Positions 37,861 through 48,157 of a stretch of 64,000 nucleotides of DNA are shown one piece after another (position 1 is the stretch's first letter; each line of letters begins with the position of its first letter). A program made the translations under genes and the position numbers. A model generated the notes under the pieces. The model worked only from the letters and a program-made list of their open reading frames with translations, was not told the DNA's origin and ran no database searches. The stretch comes from a bacterium (GTDB lineage: Bacteria > Bacillota > Bacilli > Lactobacillales > Streptococcaceae). The stretch spans positions 1-64,000 of the forward strand of contig CAJNBY010000011.1 in the NCBI GenBank assembly GCA_905221125.1. Reading direction: 5' to 3'.

Positions 37861-39090
37861 ATGCCAAATTACAATATTCCATTTTCACCACCCGATATTA
37901 CAGAAGCAGAAATTGCTGAAGTAGCGGATACCCTGCGTTCTGGTTGGATCACGACAGGTCCTAAGACAAAAGAACTGGAGCGTCGCTTGTCCCAATACAC
38001 AAAGACACCTAAGACTGTCTGCCTCAACTCTGCGACTGCCGCTCTTGAGTTGATTTTGCGCGTCTTGGAAGTGGGACCTGGAGATGAAGTCATCGTTCCA
38101 GCCATGACCTATACAGCTTCATGTAGTGTTATCACTCACGTAGGAGCGACCCCTGTCATGGTGGATATCCAAGCAGATACTTTTGAGATGGACTATGACT
38201 TGCTTGAGCAAGCTATTACTGAGAAAACTAAGGTGATTATCCGGGTTGAACTTGCAGGGATTGTTTGCGACTATGACCGTTTGTTCCAAGTTGTGGAGAA
38301 AAAACGTGATCTCTTTACTGCTACAAGCAAGTGGCAAAAAGCCTTTAACCGTATTGTGATTGTTTCTGATAGTGCCCATGCTTTGGGATCAACTTATAAA
38401 GGACAGCCTGCTGGTTCTATCGCTGACTTTACTTCCTTCTCATTCCATGCCGTTAAGAACTTTACAACTGCTGAGGGAGGAAGTGCGACTTGGAAAGCCA
38501 ATCCAGCGATTGACGACGAAGAGATGTACAAGGAATTCCAAATTCTTTCCCTCCATGGTCAAACTAAAGACGCTCTTGCCAAGATGCAATTGGGTTCATG
38601 GGAGTACGATATCGTTACACCAGCCTACAAGTGCAATATGACCGATATCATGGCTTCTATTGGTTTGGTACAATTGGATCGTTACCCAGCTTTGCTACAA
38701 CGTCGTAAGGACATCGTGGACCGCTATGATCGTGGTTTTGCGGGTACTCGTATTCACCCACTGGCACACAAGACTGATACTGTCGAATCTTCACGCCACC
38801 TCTATATTACTCATGTAGAAGGAGCAAGCTTAGAAGAACGCAACCTCATCATCCAAGAATTGGCCAAAGCAGGAATTGCAAGTAACGTACACTACAAACC
38901 GCTTCCTCTCTTGACAGCTTATAAGAATCTTGGCTTTGATATGGCGAATTATCCTAAGGCATATGCCTTCTTTGAAAATGAAATTACGCTTCCTCTTCAT
39001 ACTAAACTAAGCGATGAAGAAGTAGACTATATCATTGAGATTTTCAAAACAGTTTCTGAAAAAGTGCTAACTTTATCAAAAAAATCGTAA
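37861..39090 (+). CDS. DegT/DnrJ/EryC1 PLP-dependent sugar aminotransferase
   Basis: A 409-residue aminotransferase. The PLP lysine lies in SFHAVKNFTTAEGG near residue 200; the SDSAHALGS segment holds the ring-binding Asp. The family adds an amino group to nucleotide-linked keto sugars; the product expected here is UDP-AATGal for teichoic acid. ATG at 37861 follows AAAGGAG; an in-frame ATG at 37834 lacks a ribosome site. It follows the sugar transferase by 42 bases. Confidence 0.87.
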   Translation: MPNYNIPFSPPDITEAEIAEVADTLRSGWITTGPKTKELERRLSQYTKTPKTVCLNSATAALELILRVLEVGPGDEVIVPAMTYTASCSVITHVGATPVMVDIQADTFEMDYDLLEQAITEKTKVIIRVELAGIVCDYDRLFQVVEKKRDLFTATSKWQKAFNRIVIVSDSAHALGSTYKGQPAGSIADFTSFSFHAVKNFTTAEGGSATWKANPAIDDEEMYKEFQILSLHGQTKDALAKMQLGSWEYDIVTPAYKCNMTDIMASIGLVQLDRYPALLQRRKDIVDRYDRGFAGTRIHPLAHKTDTVESSRHLYITHVEGASLEERNLIIQELAKAGIASNVHYKPLPLLTAYKNLGFDMANYPKAYAFFENEITLPLHTKLSDEEVDYIIEIFKTVSEKVLTLSKKS

Positions 39091-39097
39091 AAAAGTC

Positions 39098-39126
39098 TTG
39101 ACAAAGAAAAAACAAAGTATTAAAAT
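39098..39126 (+). promoter_or_regulatory. Promoter of the trpB2 T-box transcript
   Basis: TTGACA (39098-39103) and TAAAAT (39121-39126) with a 17-base spacer, just upstream of the T-box stem I. Confidence 0.7.
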
Positions 39127-39132
39127 AAGTTC

Positions 39133-39383
39133 AACAAATCAGAAAAGTAACTATTTTTGATCTTCAGGGAGCCTGTGGTGATTGTGAACAGGTGGTTGGA
39201 AGTAGTGAAAGTGGGCTGATTTTAAAAATGAATTTGAAACAATGAAAATTCGGTGCGCACACCTTACAGTGCAACTTGTTGTTAGACAAGGTAGAGATGT
39301 AAAGGGGATAGTCCCTTTATAATTGAGGTGGCACCGCGTTACCAACGCCCTCACACAGATTATTTTCTGTGTGTGGGCTTTTT
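39133..39383 (+). promoter_or_regulatory. T-box riboswitch (Trp) upstream of trpB2
   Basis: Leader with stem I (AGCC...GGGCT), a TGG codon at 39212-39214 followed by G at the specifier position, the T-box core TTGAGGTGGCACCGCG (39323-39338) and a strong terminator formed by GCCCTCACACAGA and TCTGTGTGTGGGC plus T-run. Uncharged tRNA-Trp should stabilise the antiterminator and allow trpB2 to be read. The Trp assignment rests on the TGG and on the downstream gene. Confidence 0.88.
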
Positions 39384-39419
39384 CATATCTTGAAATAAAT
39401 ACTGAAAGAGGAAATTTTT

Positions 39420-40598
39420 ATGACAACTAAAGGTTATTTTGGACAATTTGGTGGTAGTTTTGTACCGGAGCCGATTCAGGCTTTGTTGGATGAGTTAGAA
39501 GTGACTTTTGACAAGTACAAGGATGATCCAGAGTTTTTGGCAGAGTTTCGCCATTACTTAAAAGACTATTCAGGTCGTGAAACACCGCTTTATTTTGCGG
39601 AAAGTCTGACAGACCACCTAGGTGGTGCTAAGATTTATCTCAAGCGCGAAGACCTTAACCACCTGGGTTCTCACAAGCTTAATAACGTTTTAGGACAAAT
39701 TCTTCTTGCTAAACGTATGGGCAAAAAACGAGTGATCGCAGAAACAGGAGCTGGTCAACATGGTGTTGCGACAGCAGCGGCTGCAGCCAAGTTTGGTATG
39801 GCCTGTGATGTCTACATGGGGGCAGAGGATGTGGAGCGTCAACGTCTCAATGTCTTCCGCATGGAGATGATGGGAGCAACTGTTCACGCGGTTGAAACTG
39901 GAACTCGTACCCTCAAGGATGCGGTAGATGCAGCCTTTGGAGCATGGATGAATGACCTTGAAGCATTCTATGTTTTGGGATCTGCTGTGGGTCCTCACCC
40001 TTATCCTACAATTGTTCATGAATTCCAAAAGATCATCAGTGAAGAATCTCGTCGTCAAATCTTAGAAAAAGAAGGACGCTTGCCAGATTACGTTATTGCC
40101 TGTGTCGGTGGTGGTTCAAATGCCATTGGTGCTTTTTCACAGTATGTGGCTAATGAAGAAGTCAAATTGGTTGGGGTCGAAGCTGCTGGTCATGGACTTG
40201 ATACAGACAAGCACGCAGCTACTATGACAAAAGGTAGTATCGGAATTGTCGACGGTATGAAGACCTATGCAGTCTTTAAGGAAGATGGAGAGCTGGCTCC
40301 AGTTTACTCTATCTCAGCTGGTTTGGACTATCCAGGGGTTGGCCCAGAACACGCTTACTTCAAAGATTCAGGTCGCGTGGAATATGTCGCTGCGACAGAT
40401 GAAGAAGCTGTTCAAGCCCTGCTCCTTCTCAGCAAGACAGAAGGAATTATCCCAGCGATTGAAAGTTCGCATGCCATCGCAGAAGCGGTTAAACGTGCAC
40501 CGAAACTAAGTAAGGATGACATTATCATCATCAATGTCTCTGGTCGTGGAGACAAGGACGTAGCTGCGATTGCAGACTACTTAGAAGCTAAAAAATAA
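39420..40598 (+). CDS. Second tryptophan synthase beta chain (TrpB2 copy outside the operon body)
   Basis: A 392-residue TrpB homologue with the PLP lysine in [12 protein letters not shown] near residue 82, ETGAGQHG with the catalytic Glu near 105 and the phosphate loop [11 protein letters not shown] near 228. The COMM-region segment [17 protein letters not shown] is kept, so interaction with TrpA is possible. It differs clearly from the operon TrpB (407 residues, GAHKINN). It converts indole and serine to tryptophan; as an extra copy it may salvage indole. It has its own T-box before it and a second T-box directly behind it. Confidence 0.9.
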   Translation: MTTKGYFGQFGGSFVPEPIQALLDELEVTFDKYKDDPEFLAEFRHYLKDYSGRETPLYFAESLTDHLGGAKIYLKREDLNHLGSHKLNNVLGQILLAKRMGKKRVIAETGAGQHGVATAAAAAKFGMACDVYMGAEDVERQRLNVFRMEMMGATVHAVETGTRTLKDAVDAAFGAWMNDLEAFYVLGSAVGPHPYPTIVHEFQKIISEESRRQILEKEGRLPDYVIACVGGGSNAIGAFSQYVANEEVKLVGVEAAGHGLDTDKHAATMTKGSIGIVDGMKTYAVFKEDGELAPVYSISAGLDYPGVGPEHAYFKDSGRVEYVAATDEEAVQALLLLSKTEGIIPAIESSHAIAEAVKRAPKLSKDDIIIINVSGRGDKDVAAIADYLEAKK

Positions 40599-40604
40599 TA
40601 GATG

Positions 40605-40845
40605 GAAAAATTACAGTCTTTTCTCTCACAGAGAGCTTGTGGTTGCTGGAAACAAGCAGAGAAAGCTGTAAGGTTGGGTCCATCTGAAACGAGAGAAGAA
40701 AACATAATTCTCAAGGGAGTGCCCTTTATCGCACAGCCTGTTACAGGAGGTATCTGAGACAGGAATGAGAGATAGGAGAAATCCTATAATTGAGGTGGCA
40801 CCGCGAATTTCGTCCTCACGCAAGTTATTTTGCGTGGGGATTTTT
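40605..40845 (+). promoter_or_regulatory. Second T-box riboswitch (Trp) before trpEGDCFBA
   Basis: Stem I with TGG at 40675-40677 followed by G, an antiterminator core TTGAGGTGGCACCGCG (40790-40805) and the terminator GTCCTCACGCAA/TTGCGTGGGGAT plus TTTTT. It begins within about ten bases of the trpB2 stop, and I see no convincing promoter between them, so transcription of the main trp operon may come through trpB2. Confidence 0.88.
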
Positions 40846-40963
40846 ATATATTTATCGTAGATATGGCTATCAGTTTTAAATTATGCTTTATCACTAGATA
40901 AATTTCTATAAAATATTTGCGAACGAAGTGAGCATTAAACCGCTATTTCCCGCCATAGTGGTA

Positions 40964-40993
40964 TTCTAGAGAAGCAAAGATGCTTCTCTAGAA
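40964..40993 (+). promoter_or_regulatory. Perfect hairpin in the trpE leader
   Basis: Thirteen-base perfect arms TTCTAGAGAAGCA/TGCTTCTCTAGAA with loop AAGA, no T-run. Part of the 350-base gap between the T-box terminator and trpE, which otherwise holds only the repeat at 41006-41064 and no open frame. Confidence 0.6.
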
Positions 40994-41005
40994 CGGAATT
41001 TTTGA

Positions 41006-41064
41006 GAGTAAAATAGTTCGGGGAACTATTTTAGCCTGAGCCTAGAAATGAATGAGCGAGGAGC
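41006..41064. repeat. Short hairpin repeat, copy B, in the trpE leader
   Basis: Matches copy A at 2211-2267. The first hairpin has arms TAAAATAGTTC/GAACTATTTTA, then the identical core AGCCTGAGCCTAGAAAT, then GAATGAGCGAGGAGC. Outer arms AATTTTTGAG (40997-41006) and CTCAAAAATT (41064-41073) enclose the unit here. Confidence 0.6.
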
Positions 41065-41197
41065 TCAAAAATTAGGTCTTTCATTTCATGGTTTTCTAAA
41101 ATCATCCACTGGATAATTTTACCTCCCGTCCGCACTATTTAAGGGAAATAGAAAAAAGACAAAAAATTAAAAATAAGAAACTGAAAGGGAAACTACA

Positions 41198-42559
41198 ATG
41201 GAACGAATCATTCATGGAGATGTCTTATCACCAATCTTGGCTTATATGCGCCTAAAGGGGCAACACAAGGTAATCTTAGAGAGTATTCCGAGAGACAAGG
41301 AAACCGCTCGTTTTTCTATCCTTGCCTATAATCCAGTTTTTGAGATTAAGTTTGAAAATGGAGTTCTTTATCAAAATGGTCAAGTGATTGATCGGGATCC
41401 CTTGGATTTCCTTTATGAAGTGACTCATAAGAGTAAGCACCATTCAGCCCTACCTTTTGGTGGGGGAGCCATTGGCTTTGTCGGTTACGATATGATTTCG
41501 CTCTATGAAGAAATTGGTCAAATTCCTGAGGATACCATTGGGACACCAGACATGCATTTCTTTGTTTATGAGAGTTACATGGTTTTTGACCATAAGAAGG
41601 AAAAAATCCATGTCATCGAGGATGCTCTTTATAGCAATCGCAGTCAAGAAGCCTTGGAAGAAGCCTTGAACCAAGTGCTTGAGGAATTACGCATTCCTGC
41701 TCCAAATGAATTTGAAGACTTGGATCTATCGCCGCTCGACTTCAAACCGCATATCGCTCCTCAGAAGTTTGAGGAAATGGTGGAAACAGCTCGCGACTTG
41801 ATTCGTAACGGGGATATGTTCCAATGCGTACTCAGTCAACGCTTCTCAGCAGAAGTTACTGGAAATCCATTTGACTTCTACAGAAATCTCCGCGTGACTA
41901 ATCCTTCTAATTACCTCTATTTCTATGATTTTGGGGATTATCAAATCATCGGTGCCAGTCCTGAAAGTTTGGTTTCAGTTAAAAATGGCATCGTGACAAC
42001 AAATCCGATTGCCGGTACACGACCAAGAGGGGCTACGGATGAAGAAGACAAGGCTTTGGCGACAGACCTCCTTTCTGATGAGAAGGAAACAGCAGAACAT
42101 CGGATGTTGGTAGACTTGGGGCGTAATGATATTGGCCGCATCTCTGAAACGGCCAGTGTCCAAGTCACCAAGTATATGGAAGTGGAGCTCTTCCGCTATG
42201 TTATGCATTTGACCAGCGTGGTGAAAGGGCGTTTGCTTCCAGAACTCACTGCTATGGATGCCTTGAAATCAACACTTCCAGCTGGGACAGTTTCAGGAGC
42301 ACCAAAGATTCGGGCAATGAGACGCATCTATGAACTGGAAACGGAAAAACGTGGCGTATATGCAGGAGCAATCGGCTACTTGTCTGCGACGGGTGATATG
42401 GACTTCGCTATTGCCATCCGAACTATGATTCTCAAAAATCAAAGAGCCTATGTGCAGGCTGGGGCAGGGATTGTCTACGACTCTATCGCCCAAAATGAAT
42501 ACCAAGAAACCATTAACAAGGCTAAATCTATGACTAGAATTGGAGAACTAAGACCATGA
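41198..42559 (+). CDS. trpE: Anthranilate synthase component I
   Basis: Makes anthranilate from chorismate with ammonia from TrpG. 453 residues; chorismate-binding landmarks PAGTVSGAPKIRAM near residue 365 and LGRNDIGRI near 305. The N-terminal ILES stretch corresponds to the tryptophan-feedback LLES site. First gene of trpEGDCFBA; its stop overlaps trpG by four bases. Confidence 0.96.
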   Translation: MERIIHGDVLSPILAYMRLKGQHKVILESIPRDKETARFSILAYNPVFEIKFENGVLYQNGQVIDRDPLDFLYEVTHKSKHHSALPFGGGAIGFVGYDMISLYEEIGQIPEDTIGTPDMHFFVYESYMVFDHKKEKIHVIEDALYSNRSQEALEEALNQVLEELRIPAPNEFEDLDLSPLDFKPHIAPQKFEEMVETARDLIRNGDMFQCVLSQRFSAEVTGNPFDFYRNLRVTNPSNYLYFYDFGDYQIIGASPESLVSVKNGIVTTNPIAGTRPRGATDEEDKALATDLLSDEKETAEHRMLVDLGRNDIGRISETASVQVTKYMEVELFRYVMHLTSVVKGRLLPELTAMDALKSTLPAGTVSGAPKIRAMRRIYELETEKRGVYAGAIGYLSATGDMDFAIAIRTMILKNQRAYVQAGAGIVYDSIAQNEYQETINKAKSMTRIGELRP

Positions 42560-43122
42560 TTTTATTAATTGATAACTATGACTCTTTTACCTATAACTTG
42601 GCCCAATACATTGGGAATTTTGCAGAAGTGCAGGTCTTGAGAAATGATGATCCTAAGCTGTATGAAGAAGCTGAAAAAGCAGATGGTCTGGTCTTTTCTC
42701 CGGGTCCTGGTTGGCCAGTTGATGCTGGAAAGATGGAAGACATGATTCGTGATTTTGCAGGTAAGAAACCGATTCTAGGGATTTGTTTAGGCCACCAAGC
42801 CATCGCAGAAGTCTTTGGTGGGAAGCTAGGTTTGGCTCCAAAAGTCATGCATGGGAAACAGAGCAATATCAGCTTTGAAGCGCCATCTGTTTTGTATCAA
42901 GGCATTGAGGATGGCCGTGCGGTCATGCGTTACCATAGTATTTTGATTGAAGAAATGCCAGAAGGCTTTGAAGTGACAGCTCGTTCGACTGATGACCAGG
43001 CCATTATGGGAATTCAACACAAAACCCTTCCAATTTATGGTTTCCAGTACCATCCAGAAAGTATCGGAACGCCAGATGGCTTGTCTTCTATTCGGAATTT
43101 TATCGAAAAGGTTGTAAAGTGA
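42556..43122 (+). CDS. trpG: Anthranilate synthase component II (glutamine amidotransferase)
   Basis: A 188-residue class I glutamine amidotransferase: nucleophile Cys in [13 protein letters not shown] near residue 79 and the His-Glu pair in QYHPESIGT near 170. Supplies ammonia to TrpE. It could also serve PabA function, but position favours TrpG. Confidence 0.95.
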   Translation: MILLIDNYDSFTYNLAQYIGNFAEVQVLRNDDPKLYEEAEKADGLVFSPGPGWPVDAGKMEDMIRDFAGKKPILGICLGHQAIAEVFGGKLGLAPKVMHGKQSNISFEAPSVLYQGIEDGRAVMRYHSILIEEMPEGFEVTARSTDDQAIMGIQHKTLPIYGFQYHPESIGTPDGLSSIRNFIEKVVK

Positions 43123-43132
43123 GGAAACTAGG

Positions 43133-44137
43133 ATGAAAGAGATTATTGAAAAACTAGCAAAATTTGAAAATTTATCAGGTGTGGAAATGACGGATGTTAT
43201 CGAGCGTATCGTGACTGGACGTGTAACAGAGGCGCAGATTGCTTCTCTCCTTTTGGCTCTTAAGATGAAGGGGGAAACACCTGAAGAGCGCACAGCCATT
43301 GCTCAAGTCATGAGAGGACATGCCCAACATATTCCCACTGAAATCCATGATGCTATGGACAACTGTGGTACTGGTGGGGACAAGTCTTTCAGCTTTAACA
43401 TCTCTACAACTGCAGCCTTTGTCTTGGCTGGTGGCGGTGTTCACATGGCAAAGCACGGTAACCGCTCGATTTCTTCTAAATCTGGTTCTGCAGACGTTCT
43501 AGAAGCCTTGGGTATCAATCTAGACCTCAAACCAGCTGAACTAGGTAAGGTCTTTGATAAAACTGGCATCGTCTTTCTCTTTGCAAAAAATATGCACCCA
43601 GCCATGAAATACATCATGCCAGCTCGTTTGGAACTAGGAATTCCAACGATCATGAACTTGACTGGTCCACTGATTCACCCAATGGCCTTGGAAACACAGT
43701 TGCTTGGTATTAGTCGTCCAGAACTTCTAGAGAGTACAGCTCAGGTTTTAAAAAATATGGGTCGCAAACGTGCCATCGTGGTTGCTGGACCAGAAGGACT
43801 TGATGAAGCTGGTTTGAATGGAACAACCAAGATTGCTCTTCTTGAAAATGGTGAAATCACCTTGTCAAGCTTTACTCCAGAAGATTTGGGAATGGAACGC
43901 TATGCTATCGAAGATATTCGTGGAGGGAATGCTCAGGAAAATGCAGAGATTTTGCTCAGCGTTCTTAAAAACGAACCAAGTCCATTTTTGGAAACTACAG
44001 TTTTAAATGCTGGTCTTGGTTTCTATGCTAATGGTAAGGTAGATAATATCAAGGATGGGGTTGCCTTGGCCCGTCAAGTGATTGCTAGTGGCAAGGCCCT
44101 TGAAAAACTCAGACTGTTACAGGAGTACCAAAAATGA
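43133..44137 (+). CDS. trpD: Anthranilate phosphoribosyltransferase
   Basis: Transfers phosphoribose from PRPP to anthranilate. 334 residues, with the PRPP loop [15 protein letters not shown] near residue 78 and [20 protein letters not shown]. Overlaps trpC by four bases. Confidence 0.96.
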   Translation: MKEIIEKLAKFENLSGVEMTDVIERIVTGRVTEAQIASLLLALKMKGETPEERTAIAQVMRGHAQHIPTEIHDAMDNCGTGGDKSFSFNISTTAAFVLAGGGVHMAKHGNRSISSKSGSADVLEALGINLDLKPAELGKVFDKTGIVFLFAKNMHPAMKYIMPARLELGIPTIMNLTGPLIHPMALETQLLGISRPELLESTAQVLKNMGRKRAIVVAGPEGLDEAGLNGTTKIALLENGEITLSSFTPEDLGMERYAIEDIRGGNAQENAEILLSVLKNEPSPFLETTVLNAGLGFYANGKVDNIKDGVALARQVIASGKALEKLRLLQEYQK

Positions 44138-44901
44138 GTCAGGAATTTTTAGCACGAATCTTAGAGCAGAAGGCGCGTGAGGTCGAGCAGATGGATCTGG
44201 AGGAAATCCAGCCCCTGCGCCAGACCTATCGCTTGGCTGAATTTTTGAAGAATCACCGTGACCGTTTGCAGGTAATCGCTGAAGTCAAGAAGGCTAGCCC
44301 TAGTCTGGGAGATATCAATCTCAATGTGGATATTGTGCAACAGGCCCAGACTTATGAAGCGAACGGCGCAGTGATGATTTCGGTTTTGACAGATGAGGTT
44401 TTCTTTAAAGGACATTTGGATTATCTGCGAGTGATTTCCAGTCAGGTAGAGATTCCGACGCTGAACAAGGACTTTATCATCGATGAAAAACAAATTATCC
44501 GTGCTCGTAATGCAGGTGCGACAGTCATCTTGCTCATTGTGGCAGCCTTGTCAGAAGAACGCCTCAAGGAACTGTATGACTATGCGACAGAGCTTGGTTT
44601 GGAAGTCTTGGTGGAGACTCACAATCTAGCTGAACTTGAAGTGGCCCACAGACTTGGTGCGGAGATTATTGGGGTCAATAACCGCAACTTGACCACCTTT
44701 GAAGTCGACTTGCAGACCAGTGTCGACTTGGCCCAGTACTTTAAGGAAGGTCGCTATTACATTTCTGAATCTGCCATTTTCACAGGGCAGGATGCGGAAC
44801 GAGTAGCACCATACTTTAACGGAATTTTAGTTGGGACAGCTCTTATGCAGGCGGAAGATGTAGCCCAGAGAATCAAGGAGTTGCAGATTGACAAAAGTTA
44901 A
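44134..44901 (+). CDS. trpC: Indole-3-glycerol phosphate synthase
   Basis: A 255-residue TIM barrel with the family motif [14 protein letters not shown] near residue 48 and [12 protein letters not shown] and [11 protein letters not shown]. Closes the indole ring. A separate TrpF follows, so no TrpC-TrpF fusion. Confidence 0.96.
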   Translation: MSQEFLARILEQKAREVEQMDLEEIQPLRQTYRLAEFLKNHRDRLQVIAEVKKASPSLGDINLNVDIVQQAQTYEANGAVMISVLTDEVFFKGHLDYLRVISSQVEIPTLNKDFIIDEKQIIRARNAGATVILLIVAALSEERLKELYDYATELGLEVLVETHNLAELEVAHRLGAEIIGVNNRNLTTFEVDLQTSVDLAQYFKEGRYYISESAIFTGQDAERVAPYFNGILVGTALMQAEDVAQRIKELQIDKS

Positions 44902-45487
44902 GATTTGTGGACTATCGACCAAAGAAGCGGTAGAGACAGCAGTGTCAGTAGGAGCAGATTACATCGGTTTTGTCTTCGCACCTAGTAAAAGACAGGTGAC
45001 TTTGGAAGAGGCTGCTGAGCTGGCAAAGTCCATTCCTGCTAATGTTAAGAAGGTTGGTGTATTTGTTTCGCCAAGTCGGGCAGAACTACTAGAAGCGATT
45101 GAAAAGGTTGGCTTGGACCTAGTTCAAGTTCACAGTCAGGTGGCGGATGAGTTGTTTGAGGATTTACCTTGTGCCAGTATTCAGGCTGTGCAGGTGGATG
45201 GAAATGGGCATGTGCCCAATTCTCAGGCAGATTATCTACTCTTTGATGCCCCTGTGGCTGGGAGTGGTCAGACCTTTGACTGGGGCCAACTGGATACGAC
45301 GGGATTAGCTCAGCCTTTCTTTATCGCAGGTGGGCTTAGGGAAGACAATGTAGAAGAAGCAATTCAACACTTTACTCCCTATGCAGTAGATGTATCGAGT
45401 GGAGTGGAGACAGATGGACAAAAAGATCAGGAAAAGATTAGAAGATTTATAGAGAGAGTAAAGAATGGCATATCAAGAACCAAATAA
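44888..45487 (+). CDS. trpF: Phosphoribosylanthranilate isomerase
   Basis: A 199-residue TIM barrel starting with VKICGLST (catalytic Cys) and closing with [14 protein letters not shown]. Start is TTG at 44888 with AAGGAG upstream, overlapping the trpC end; the trpB start lies inside its 3' end. Confidence 0.95.
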   Translation: MTKVKICGLSTKEAVETAVSVGADYIGFVFAPSKRQVTLEEAAELAKSIPANVKKVGVFVSPSRAELLEAIEKVGLDLVQVHSQVADELFEDLPCASIQAVQVDGNGHVPNSQADYLLFDAPVAGSGQTFDWGQLDTTGLAQPFFIAGGLREDNVEEAIQHFTPYAVDVSSGVETDGQKDQEKIRRFIERVKNGISRTK

Positions 45488-46688
45488 AGATGGATTTTAC
45501 GGAAAATTCGGTGGACGTTTCGTCCCAGAAACATTGATGACAGCAGTTTTGGAGTTGGAAAAGGCTTATCGTGAAAGTCAGGCAGACCCAAGTTTCCAAG
45601 AGGAATTGAACCAACTTTTGCGCCAGTACGTAGGACGTGAAACTCCCCTTTACTACGCAAAAAACCTGACCCAGCATATTGGCGGAGCCAAGATTTACCT
45701 CAAACGGGAAGACCTTAACCATACAGGGGCTCACAAGATTAACAATGCCTTAGGACAAGTTCTTCTGGCTAAACGCATGGGCAAAAAGAAAATTATCGCT
45801 GAAACAGGCGCTGGTCAGCACGGTGTGGCAACTGCAACAGCTGCAGCCCTCTTCAACATGGAATGTACTATCTACATGGGTGAGGAAGATGTCAAACGCC
45901 AAGCCCTCAATGTCTTTCGTATGGAGCTTTTGGGAGCCAAGGTTGAGGCAGTGACAGACGGTTCGCGCGTGCTAAAGGATGCAGTTAATGCAGCCCTTCG
46001 TTCATGGGTGGCTAATATCGACGATACCCACTATATCCTTGGTTCTGCCTTGGGACCTCATCCATTCCCAGAAATCGTCCGTGATTTCCAAAGTGTCATC
46101 GGTCGAGAAGCCAAACAACAGTACCGTGATTTGACAGGTCAAGATTTACCAGATGCCCTAGTAGCCTGTGTCGGTGGTGGTTCTAATGCCATTGGGCTCT
46201 TCCATCCATTTGTAGAAGATGAGTCTGTAGCTATGTATGGGGCTGAAGCAGCAGGACTTGGTGTGGATACGGAGCACCACGCAGCTACCTTGACCAAGGG
46301 ACGTCCAGGTGTCCTTCACGGTTCTCTCATGGATGTGCTCCAAGATGCTCATGGTCAAATTCTTGAAGCCTTCTCTATTTCAGCAGGTTTGGACTATCCT
46401 GGTATCGGTCCAGAACATTCTCACTACCACGATATCAAACGTGCCAGCTATGTTCCTGTGACCGACGAGGAAGCCTTAGAAGGATTCCAACTCTTGTCTC
46501 GTGTGGAAGGGATTATCCCAGCCTTGGAATCAAGCCACGCCATCGCCTTTGCGGTGAAATTGGCTAAAGAACTCGGACCAGACAAGTCTATGATTGTCTG
46601 CCTATCCGGTCGTGGGGACAAGGATGTGGTTCAAGTCAAAGACCGCTTGGAAGCAGATGCAGCAAAGAAGGGAGAAGCTCATGCCTAA
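45465..46688 (+). CDS. trpB: Tryptophan synthase beta chain
   Basis: 407 residues with PLP lysine in [12 protein letters not shown] near residue 94, [11 protein letters not shown] with the catalytic Glu and [11 protein letters not shown] near 240. The operon copy, partner of TrpA. It overlaps trpF by 23 bases and trpA by eight. Confidence 0.96.
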   Translation: MAYQEPNKDGFYGKFGGRFVPETLMTAVLELEKAYRESQADPSFQEELNQLLRQYVGRETPLYYAKNLTQHIGGAKIYLKREDLNHTGAHKINNALGQVLLAKRMGKKKIIAETGAGQHGVATATAAALFNMECTIYMGEEDVKRQALNVFRMELLGAKVEAVTDGSRVLKDAVNAALRSWVANIDDTHYILGSALGPHPFPEIVRDFQSVIGREAKQQYRDLTGQDLPDALVACVGGGSNAIGLFHPFVEDESVAMYGAEAAGLGVDTEHHAATLTKGRPGVLHGSLMDVLQDAHGQILEAFSISAGLDYPGIGPEHSHYHDIKRASYVPVTDEEALEGFQLLSRVEGIIPALESSHAIAFAVKLAKELGPDKSMIVCLSGRGDKDVVQVKDRLEADAAKKGEAHA

Positions 46689-47457
46689 GACACTAACAGA
46701 AAAATTGAATGCTATTAAAGCAGCTGGAAAAGGAATTTTCGTTCCCTATATCATGGCTGGAGACCATGAGAAAGGTTTGGATGGTCTCGCTGAAACAATC
46801 CACTTTTTAGAAGATTTGGGAGTCTCTGCCATTGAAGTGGGTATTCCCTTTTCAGACCCTGTTGCAGATGGACCTGTTATCGAAGAAGCAGGCTTGCGCA
46901 GTCTAGCTCACGGGACGTCTACCCAGGCTTTGGTGGAAACCTTGAAAACCATTGAAACAGAAGTTCCACTTGTTATCATGACCTACTTCAACCCTCTCTT
47001 TCAGTACGGTGTGGAGAAATTTGTCAAAGATTTGGCAGATACAGCGGTTAAGGGTTTGATTATCCCAGACTTGCCTCATGAGCATGCCAACTTTGTAGAG
47101 CCTTATTTGGCAGATACAGACATTGCTTTGATTCCTTTAGTAAGCTTGACAACAGGACTTGAGCGTCAGAAAGAGTTGATTGAAGGGGCAGAAGGCTTTG
47201 TCTATGCTGTTGCCATCAATGGGGTGACAGGGAAGTCAGGTAATTACCGTGCAGATTTGGACAAGCACTTGGCACAATTGCATCAAGTAGCTGACATTCC
47301 AGTCTTGACAGGTTTTGGTGTGTCTAGTCAAGAAGATGTAGAACGCTTCAATGAGGTGTCAGATGGCGTTATCGTTGGTTCGAAAATTGTAAAAGCTCTC
47401 CACCAGGGAGAGCCGATTGAGGACTTTATCAAACAAGCAGTAGCTTACCAAAAATAA
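46681..47457 (+). CDS. trpA: Tryptophan synthase alpha chain
   Basis: A 258-residue TIM barrel. Catalytic Glu and Asp lie in [15 protein letters not shown] near residues 50-64; the phosphate site [13 protein letters not shown] is near 215. Cleaves indole-glycerol phosphate and channels indole to TrpB. Its 3' end converges on and overlaps cilC by 29 bases. Confidence 0.96.
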   Translation: MPKTLTEKLNAIKAAGKGIFVPYIMAGDHEKGLDGLAETIHFLEDLGVSAIEVGIPFSDPVADGPVIEEAGLRSLAHGTSTQALVETLKTIETEVPLVIMTYFNPLFQYGVEKFVKDLADTAVKGLIIPDLPHEHANFVEPYLADTDIALIPLVSLTTGLERQKELIEGAEGFVYAVAINGVTGKSGNYRADLDKHLAQLHQVADIPVLTGFGVSSQEDVERFNEVSDGVIVGSKIVKALHQGEPIEDFIKQAVAYQK

Positions 47458-48088
47458 TCAAACAAGCAGCAAGTAAGAGGAAAGGCACGAAAGGAAGTCT
47501 TTCCTTTTTCTTTTGTAGGAGAAAGGCCAGGATGCCCGTTGCAGAAGCAAACTGAATTAAGATCAGTAGTTCAGTCGCACTAAAGATGAGAGCGCAAGAA
47601 GCTAGAAAGAGAAAATCCCCTGCCCCCATGCGGATATCGATAAAATGAGCCACAATTCCAAGGACAAGGAAGAAGACCATGACTAGATTCCAGTCAGAGC
47701 AGGCCATGAGGATTAGGTGGAAAGTCAGCCAGACCAGCAAGGGATATTCCTGATGGCGAAAGTCGTAAATGCCTAAGGTCAAGCCAGCAGTGATTAGGAT
47801 GATCTGTCCCAAGGAAAGCAATCCCAAAGACCAAGATAGAAAGAGGAGCCCTAAGCCTAGTTCAAAGAGGGCATACCAGACAGGATAGCGAGCCTTGCAG
47901 TAGCGACAGCGAAAGCGATTGAAGACCTGAGAGAAAATAGGAATCAAATCCAACGGACGCAAACGAGTTTGACAGGCATCACAGTGACTAGCCGGTCGGA
48001 TAATGGATTGCTCTGGAAAACGGTCAATGACCAAACCAAGAAAGGAAGCGAGAATGCTCCCAACGAGAAAAAAATAAATATCAATCAT
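47429..48088 (-). CDS. cilC: Type IV prepilin peptidase (competence), CilC/ComC
   Basis: A 219-residue aspartic membrane protease that cleaves and methylates prepilins of the DNA-uptake pseudopilus. Two CxxC pairs (CDAC and CRYC) form the N-terminal zinc site; the catalytic Asp residues lie in [11 protein letters not shown] and in the DIRMGAGD motif (GxGD). About seven membrane segments. A consensus competence box precedes it almost directly. Confidence 0.92.
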   Translation of the reverse strand: MIDIYFFLVGSILASFLGLVIDRFPEQSIIRPASHCDACQTRLRPLDLIPIFSQVFNRFRCRYCKARYPVWYALFELGLGLLFLSWSLGLLSLGQIILITAGLTLGIYDFRHQEYPLLVWLTFHLILMACSDWNLVMVFFLVLGIVAHFIDIRMGAGDFLFLASCALIFSATELLILIQFASATGILAFLLQKKKERLPFVPFLLLAACLIIFGKLLLV

Positions 48089-48095
48089 ACTTATC

Positions 48096-48103
48096 TATTC
48101 GTA
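48096..48103 (-). promoter_or_regulatory. SigX/ComX competence box (cin-box) for cilC
   Basis: On the minus strand TACGAATA, preceded by TTTTT, matches the late-competence promoter consensus. It ends seven bases before the cilC ATG, so the transcript would be leaderless or nearly so. Confidence 0.8.
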
Positions 48104-48120
48104 AAAAATAGGAGAAGTAG

Positions 48121-48126
48121 TATAAT
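48121..48126 (+). promoter_or_regulatory. -10 element of the GNAT gene
   Basis: TATAAT, about 32 bases before the ATG at 48158; no clear -35. An ATG inside this hexamer is therefore unlikely to be the start. Confidence 0.55.
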
Positions 48127-48157
48127 GGAGAAACATAGACAAGATAGTGAGGTCAAG

